The notes under the pieces: generated by a model
What the model was told of the DNA's origin: nothing
Seen by the model: the letters and a program-made list of their open reading frames with translations, nothing else
Database searches by the model: none
Shown: positions 57,984 to 64,000 of the stretch, piece after piece
Layout of the letters: each line of letters opens with the position of its first letter
How positions within the stretch are numbered: the first letter of the stretch is position 1
Made by a program: the position numbers and the translations under genes
Assembly (NCBI GenBank): GCA_000827265.1
Contig: KN834761.1
Coordinates: 189,841-253,840, forward strand
DNA from: Collybiopsis luxurians FD-317 M1
Taxonomy: Eukaryota > Basidiomycota > Agaricomycetes > Agaricales > Omphalotaceae
Length of the DNA: 64,000 nucleotides
Direction of reading: 5' to 3'

Positions 57984-59216
57984 ATGGCAAGTGTGCGTAC
58001 TCTGCTCGCTCAATTTTTTCCGCCTTCACCCAAGTGGTCCGTGGACAAGATTCCTGACTTGACCGGCAAGGTCGCTATCGTCACCGGTAGGTACAACTAT
58101 ATGACGATGTTTCAGCGGTGTGGACTCACGGTAATTTTCCATGGTTTCCCTGTTCCTACAGGCGGGAATATTGGACTAGGGAAAGAGACATGCAAACAAC
58201 TTTTGATTAAAGGCTGTACCGTCTGGCTTGCTGCACGCTCTCAGTCAAAAGCGAATGAAGCAATTGCGGAGCTGAAGCAAGAAACCGGGGAAGAAGCACA
58301 TTTTTTATCGCTTGACCTGAGCGATCTGAAAGCTGTGAAAGAAGCCGCGGAAGAATTCAAAAGGTGATGTACATACGCATATTACTTCAGTATCGTGTTC
58401 AGCATTTGCTTAATGATACTTACTTACAGGCAATCTCCCGCTTTGGATATTCTCATCTGCAATGCTGGAGTGTGGTGCTCTCCTGTCGAACATCTTTCTG
58501 AGCAAGGATACGACCTTCAATTTGGGGTCAATGTCCTTGGTCACTTTTTGCTGATCCAGCAACTCCTCCCTCTACTTCAATCCACATCCAGCTCTGTCGG
58601 AGACTCGAGGGTTGTCTGGGTTGCATCCTCCGCCAACTTGTACTTTCGCAAGCCTCCGATCAACTACGATAACCTCACAGATACTGTTTCCCGAAAGAAA
58701 CTCTCCCCTATGGATTTGTATGTCCAGTCAAAATTCATTACAGTTATGCTCGCAAACCATCTTGCCAAGCTTCTGGAGCAAGATACAAGTTCGAGGGTGA
58801 TCTGCATCTCTTTGGATCCAGGGAACATCAGTACGGATTTGTTTCGAGATGCTCCAAAGATCTTGAAGAAGATTATGGTAAGTCCGACCCTGGTCATCAT
58901 AGTATTTCCTTCTTGCTATCAGCTGTGTAGACGTAGCTTACGCATTTATTAGGAATGGACGGTCTTGTATCCGATTTCAACGGGTGTGCTTTCCCAACTG
59001 TTCGCGGCTACAGATCCCATAGCTGCGCAGTATAATGGCATGGTACGTGAAATTTGATTTCGTTTCCCTATTCATAAAAAATTCCTCATATTGATTTTGA
59101 CATAGTACATCCGTCCTTGGGCTCGTCTTGGAGAACCCCACCCGGAAACTAAAGATGTCCACGAACAACAAAAGATGTGGAATTATTGTATGAATGTTAT
59201 CAAAGCCTACCGATGA
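57984..59216 (+). CDS. short-chain dehydrogenase/reductase, copy 2, intact
   Basis: Exons 57984-58086, 58162-58363, 58430-58877, 58953-59042 and 59106-59216 join to 317 residues. Classical SDR motifs are present: the cofactor loop [10 protein letters not shown] near residue 34, [14 protein letters not shown], the catalytic serine in VASSAN, and the YVQSK of the YxxxK motif. LDPGNI follows as in retinol dehydrogenase/WW-oxidoreductase-like fungal SDRs. It uses NAD(P)(H) to interconvert an alcohol and a ketone or aldehyde; the substrate is unknown. The start at 57984 sits in ATCATGG. The gene is the only intact SDR of the two duplicated copies. Confidence 0.88.
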
Positions 59217-60336
59217 GCTACATGGACATACGGATCCGGAGGAAGATGGCTATTTCCGAGTACTGTTCGAATGAGTTTGGGAATGCAATAGTAAGGTCTT
59301 GGTCATTACCTCGGCTCGCTTTGTATACACCAGTGTTATAGAACATAGTAGAAGATATGATACTTGTTGTAAAAGTTCTACATACTGCTGAGGCAGAAAA
59401 CTGATATTTTATATGCCTAGTAGTTATTCAGCAAAAGAAACACCAAATTTCGATTCTAAAAATATTAATAAGCATTTGGACTTGGCTCACTCTCTACTAG
59501 GAGGGGCCTATGATCTAACTGTCATATCAGGATCCAGGGAGTAGATGGGCGCTCATGAGTCCCCAATATTAGTGACTGGGGACAATTACTTAGTGCACAT
59601 GTAGCGACATACCGAGTCCTGTCAGCATAACATTAACAGGACTCTTGGGTGGGGCTGAGGACTTGAGAAATCTCAACATCATTTGTTGGAAGTGCACACG
59701 ATGAAATGAAATGCAATGCTGAGTTTTATTATTGCAAAATCTGTGCCCGTTTCTTGGCGGGAAATTTACGGTACTAACAGCATGATGGTGAACGAAAGGG
59801 CTGTTGTGATTGTTATTACATCACAGTCCAATCAAAATGAACCACGCTGGGACAGATTGACACTTAAGATGGGAACGAGTAACCGTATTGGCCCATTACA
59901 TAGCAGGGTTTCAAGTGAGGTATGAGCTGTCAATCAGGATTAAAAAACCAGTTCAATGAACTTCATTTCTATGACGATTGTAGAAATCGTAGTAACGGTG
60001 ATATGATATGACGGTAAGGAATCAAGAAAAAAAAAGTAAATAAACGTAGGCACGGGGTGCTATGATAAGAGGCTGCGGACTGTACCTAATTTAAATGGAC
60101 ATCTTCCTACTACTCAAAGCAGTGCTACATGAAATATTTGTACTCCTTGACAATACAACTGCGCAGAATCACTATGGTGCCCAAGATTGAAACAGACTTG
60201 CGATAGGAGCTCGTTTGAGGGGACTTCAATAGAGAGCGCCTCTGGCATCAATACATCATGACAGGGGCCGCAAGGGACTACAGTACAGCTGAAATATTTA
60301 TAGTAAGAGCTAGATGAAATGTCCTTCACTTTACTC
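59217..60336. other. intergenic
   Basis: About 1.1 kb with no supported gene. A frame at 59716-59925 (+) is not recognisable. The 3' end is the 5' flank of the membrane protein gene. Confidence 0.4.
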
Positions 60337-61714
60337 ATGATTACTAAAGAGCAACACGCCCTGGCCTCTTATGCCACTACTGTCTACACCAACATCATAT
60401 CCGCCATAATAGTATTAGTAGCTGGCTACGGTATGTATGGACCAGAATGTCACAGCATTCCTCATTCCACTTTAGAAAGCAATTGACAATGTGTTACTTC
60501 TGATAGGTATATCTGTGCTAGGGATAATCATTGCTGCTCGTATCCTAATGTAAAAGTTTGAAACATCTAAGATGGCTTCTAAATTTTTCAATTGACAAGC
60601 TGGTTGTTTTCTAGAGTTAAATCCTGGACCCGTCCACGGATTGCACTCCTCACTTGCCTAATCATAACATTCATTGCCTTGACTTGTAGTATCTTTATTG
60701 AAGGAGCACTGTCACTGACGCAGGACCAGTTCACTTTGATTGAAATAATGCCGAAGAGTCAGGGAGGAATCGAAGCTCAAGCTCAAATAGAGATCACAAA
60801 AATTGTGCCCCTGGCTAGTATAAGCAGTTGGAGTGTAACAATTTCTGTGAGTTTGCTATGGTCATCCACCAGCCAATAGCTTAATTTTAGTACTCAGGTG
60901 CTTTTGAGTGATTCTATCGTAGTTTGGAGAGCCTGGCTCTTATATCAACAAAAAAAGCATTGGAGGATTGCACTTTTACTTCTCATGGCTGTGAACATTG
61001 GTGCGTAGTTGTTGACACATTCAAAAATTTCATATTTACTAAACTCTGTGCATAATATGATATGACATGTAGGAATCAACATAGGGGATTGCATCCTAGA
61101 TGAGACTGAAACCAAGGTGGTAGAATACAACTCCAGCACAATATTGGACTGGATATCAGTTGTGACATCTTTGGTGGTTAACATGTTTGCAACAGGCCTA
61201 ATTGCATGGAAGGCATGGTGAGTGCCTTAAGCTCTTGCAGTTATCCACCTCTTACAGCTCCAAATATTATGCAGGAATCATTACAAAATTATGTCAGAAG
61301 CTGCAGTCTATAGAAGAACTAGAATCCAGACTGTCCTACTTTTGCTGGTTGAATCTGGGGCTGTATACTGTGCAATACAAATTCTTTTCACTGTGTTTCT
61401 TCTGCTAGATGTATATGCTCCCATGACTGGTAATAACTTCATTGTTATAGCCAGAAACATTATCAGCTCAATATTCTCCCTTGCTTCGGTGAGTCTCAAT
61501 ATTTTTTTTCAGCTTAATGCATTTTCATGGATCAATTGGGAAGGCATGGTATCCTATTGTGGTAGCCATTTTGGCCAACATAAATATCTCCCCAGTGATT
61601 TCAACCATCCGTATCTCCCAGATCCTAGAAGGGCGCTCTTATCAGGGGGACCATGTTTCAGGTATAATTGACCAGGAGAATTCTGCGAGAACTCCCTCAC
61701 TGGCAGAATATTGA
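60337..61714 (+). CDS. multi-pass membrane protein, seven exons, paralogue of 14910-16214
   Basis: Exons 60337-60430, 60507-60549, 60615-60846, 60898-61000, 61073-61217, 61275-61488 and 61544-61714 join to 333 residues. The hydrophobic segments and motifs follow the paralogue: IVVWRAWLLY, MFATGLIAWKAW, MSEAAVYRRTRIQTVLLLLV, ESGAVYCAIQ and AWYPIVVAILANINISPV. Exon lengths 94, 43, 103 and 145 nt are identical in both genes. The C-terminal tail is longer here and ends LAEY. In the last intron an earlier ttttcag exists, but only the acceptor at 61543 keeps the family frame (AWYP). Function unknown. Confidence 0.82.
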
Positions 61715-62419
61715 AACAATCTGAGGCCAATTGAAGGGTTCACATGGTATTGTTCTTGTTCATGTTTACATGATATGATATTCTATACTTACTGGCTTAC
61801 TGGTGCATGTAATGTTTTTGTTCACTGTAGATGCTTACACTGGTACTTATAGTAGTTCAGATACTTAGTATGATAATGTAATTGGGTATATAATAATATA
61901 AAACTCGAGCAAAATCTAGCAGAAACAGGTCCATTATTCTCATAACTCATTATCCAAGCACTGGCATCCATGGTGGGCCCAGGCTCTAAAGCCAAGCTCC
62001 AGCCAAACCCTTGGAAACCAGGATTGAATCTGCTGTTGGAACTATCAGTGTTGCTATCTGTCATCAATCCTTTCATTCTCCTTTCTCATTTTGTCCTTGA
62101 TTTCTTTTTCTGAGCTGTGTATCAACCTATCTTATCTGAGTGCCTCCCTGAATACATTGTTTGATGTAGGTCATTAAATTGGCTCATCACAGTGCTACAT
62201 TACGACAAGGGAATGAATTATAAAATAGGCCTTGTTATCTGCAAGTACTGTATTGATTTGAACAGATGTTCAGCACCCTATAACACTGGAATAATCAATA
62301 ATTAGTGGCCTTGCCAGTTTTTTAGATTTTTTGATGGCAGTGACTATAGTCAGTCATTTTATAATAATTATGCTATTGATTTTATAAGTGAAATACAAGT
62401 GAATCAAGAAGTGAAAAAA

Positions 62420-62488
62420 GGTTAGGGTTAGGTGGTTAGGGCAGCCGCAGGCTGCTCGCATGTAGTACAAAAGGGTTAGGGGTTAGGA
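62420..62488 (+). repeat. interstitial telomere-like repeats
   Basis: GGTTAGGGTTAGGTGGTTAGGG at its start and GGGTTAGGGGTTAGGAGG at its end, i.e. degenerate TTAGGG units (the usual basidiomycete telomere repeat). They are separated by about 30 nt that include the perfect inverted repeat GCAGCC-GCA-GGCTGC at 62441-62455. Confidence 0.75.
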
Positions 62489-62530
62489 GGTAAGTATATC
62501 AATTGCACTCATAGTGTTTGTAAGTGTAAA

Positions 62531-62598
62531 TGGCTCAGTGGTTTACAGTATCAGAATTTCACCGGATTGTTGATACTTGGGGCTGTTGGTTCAATTCT
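62531..62598 (+). promoter_or_regulatory. tRNA-like A and B boxes, possible SINE head
   Basis: TGGCTCAGTGG at 62531-62541 matches the pol III A-box consensus, and GGTTCAATTCT at 62588-62598 is close to the B box; the spacing is typical of a tRNA gene or tRNA-derived SINE. The D and T stems do not pair properly, so it is not a functional tRNA. It lies about 40 nt after the telomere-like repeats and 200 nt before the LTR. Confidence 0.35.
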
Positions 62599-62807
62599 CT
62601 CTTCTGCCGCTTCTTTCTTAGAGCCAGGCCCCACACTCTTCTCTTCTCAAAAAGGAAATGCGGCGTCTTCATCAAATTACTGTCATCAGTAATCAGAATT
62701 AATTTTATAATGCCTAGCTATTGTCAGTTAAATCAAATAATCTATCTGTTGAGCACAGGATTACAGTAGGACTTAGGGAGCACATTGACAAGCTAGAATA
62801 ATAAAGA

Positions 62808-63109
62808 TGTTACTATATAAACAAAGGTATACAGTGATAATGAATGTAGATACCTAGAATAATAAAGATGTTATATACTAGGTAAGTTAGTAATGTGCCC
62901 AGTATATGCTATATATAAGTATGGACTCACAACAAAGGTGGTAGCCTTGTATAGGTAGAATAGATAAGGAATGTAGTGGGTAAAGAGAAGAAAGGAAAAA
63001 GGGAATCTGACTTGTAACTAGAGATTGGAAACATATTACTAATCAAGTACTATATATGGGAAATATGTAGAAAGGCCATTAGGGGTGTAGAACAGTGTCT
63101 ACCTTAACA
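62808..63109 (-). mobile_element. long terminal repeat of a copia element
   Basis: On the plus strand the unit begins TGTTA and ends TAACA, the usual short inverted ends of an LTR. On the minus strand it follows directly after the purine-rich GTGAGGGGGAG (63120-63110), the expected polypurine tract. An alternative left end is the TGTTA at 62869, because CTAGAATAATAAAGATGTTA occurs twice (about 62793 and 62855). The second LTR lies beyond the window. Confidence 0.65.
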
Positions 63110-64000
63110 CTCCCCCTCACTGTGCAATTAGTGTACACCCATGATATCACAGAAATGAGTGAACCGAACATGGGCAAGGGATTTTGTCATGCAATCAGCA
63201 ACCATGTGTTCAGTTGCTATATAAATGACTCAAATTTCCTCTTGTTCGATGGTCTGGCAGATGAAATGGAAATGAATATCAATATGCTTTGTCTGCATGT
63301 GGAATGTTGCATCAGAAGCAAGGCAGATAGCACTTTGGTTGTTGCAATAAAGGACAGTCAGGGAATAAATGGAAATGGGATTAAGTTCTTGAATAAATTT
63401 GCGGCACCAAATGACATCCTTGGCTGCATGAGTAAGAGTGCCATATTTGGATTTGGCGGTAGAGACCGTAACAATGCTCTGCTTCTTTGAGCTCCATGAA
63501 ACAACACCAATGCCAAAGAAGACAGTGTATCTGCTAATTGACTTGCAGTCCAGATCAGAAGTGAAGTCAGCATCTGAATAGGCTTTGAAGGTAAGTTCTT
63601 CACCACATAACTCTAATCCTTTGTCAATAGCTCCAAGGATATAATGAACAACACATTTGAGAACCTTAAAATGCATAGAGTGAGGTGAGGCCATATAACA
63701 CAAGAGAACCGATACAGAATAGGTGATATCAGGGCAAGAACTGTCAGATAGGTATATGAGGGAGCCAACATTCATCCTATACAAGGTGGCTCTTCCGATG
63801 ATAACAATTTGGGAGATACAGCAGCCAAGTTAGGTGTCAAGTTGATGCCCAGTTCCAGCAGTGTAGCAACTGGGTTTGCATTGCTGAGACCCATCCTGTC
63901 AACTATAGTTTGACAGTATGCCTTTTGAGCCAAAGTGATGGTTTGCCTCTTGTAATTTTGTGCGACAGTCATTCCTAGTAACCAACTGATGCTCCCAAGC
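63110..64000 (-). mobile_element. Ty1/copia retrotransposon, 3' part of pol, truncated by window
   Basis: Minus-strand frames 63972-63772 and 63784-63230 encode the end of reverse transcriptase and the RNase H domain: LAQKAYCQTIVDRMGLSNA, then VGSLIYLSDSSCPDITY, AYSDADFTSDLDCKSISRY, VSWSSKKQSIVTVSTAKSKY, HAAKDVIWCRKF and TKHIDIHFHFI. This order is diagnostic of copia elements. The frame breaks by one base near 63778 between the two parts, so this copy is probably defective. Upstream gag, protease, integrase and the 5' LTR lie beyond 64000. Confidence 0.85.

Larger units (their letters stand above)
48696..59220. repeat. large direct duplication, unit 2
   Basis: Repeats the order of unit 1: MFS (-), conserved frame and hydrolase relic (-), F-box gene (-), SDR (+). 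The left edge is sharp at about 48700, where ACCCACTGAATA begins in both units. It has an extra segment of about 2.3 kb (54.8-57.1 kb) holding a third hydrolase fragment and the C2H2/RING gene. Confidence 0.85.
61715..62807. other. intergenic, repeat-bearing
   Basis: No gene supported. It holds the telomere-like repeats and the tRNA-like promoter pair listed separately, just before the LTR. Confidence 0.45.

Noticed and set aside
61544..61671. Alternative last exon from the ttttcag at 61512
   Set aside because: It gives LNAFSWINWEG, out of frame with the family ending; the acceptor at 61543 gives AWYP as in the paralogue.

Overview
This window looks like a gene-dense accessory region of a filamentous basidiomycete, most likely an agaricomycete mushroom. 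Genes are cut by many short GT-AG introns (about 45-70 nt). The gene content is typical of that group: F-box, BTB and NACHT-WD40 expansions, a monocarboxylate-type MFS transporter, an NCS1 permease and copia and MITE transposons. No bacterial operon structure, rRNA or complete tRNA was seen.

Layout. 0.6-9.3 kb: an F-box gene, a 309-bp MITE, a large NACHT-WD40 (NLR-like) gene carrying two in-frame stops, and a decayed F-box remnant. 10.2-21.1 kb: a BTB/POZ gene, a small secreted protein, a multi-pass membrane protein gene flanked by the two arms of a 1.6-kb duplication (12.8-14.5 and 17.5-19.1 kb), and an intronless F-box gene. 21.9-26.4 kb: two broken F-box genes of a family with a CSNC-type N-terminal motif, then a 3' fragment of a permease gene. 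27.5-28.1 kb: a palindromic foldback element related by its ends to the MITE. 29.5-39.3 kb: a secreted PAF-acetylhydrolase-like lipase, two intact tandem CSNC F-box genes, an NCS1 permease and a secreted GPI-type glycoprotein.

40.4-59.2 kb is a large direct duplication. Each unit carries, left to right, an MFS transporter (-), an alpha/beta hydrolase relic (-), a CSNC F-box gene or relic (-) and a short-chain dehydrogenase gene (+). Both MFS copies look intact. Only the second SDR is intact. Both hydrolases and both F-box copies are broken. Unit 2 also contains a C2H2/RING protein gene absent from unit 1. 60.3-64 kb: a second membrane-protein paralogue, interstitial telomere-like repeats, a tRNA-like A/B-box pair, an LTR and the 3' part of a copia element running off the window.

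The genes do not form one pathway. The unifying theme is repeated local duplication of convergent or mixed gene blocks followed by unequal decay, with the CSNC F-box family scattered at eight places (two intact, three full-length but broken, three fragments). All exon structures were inferred by eye from reading frame, splice signals and comparison between paralogues; no search or alignment was run.
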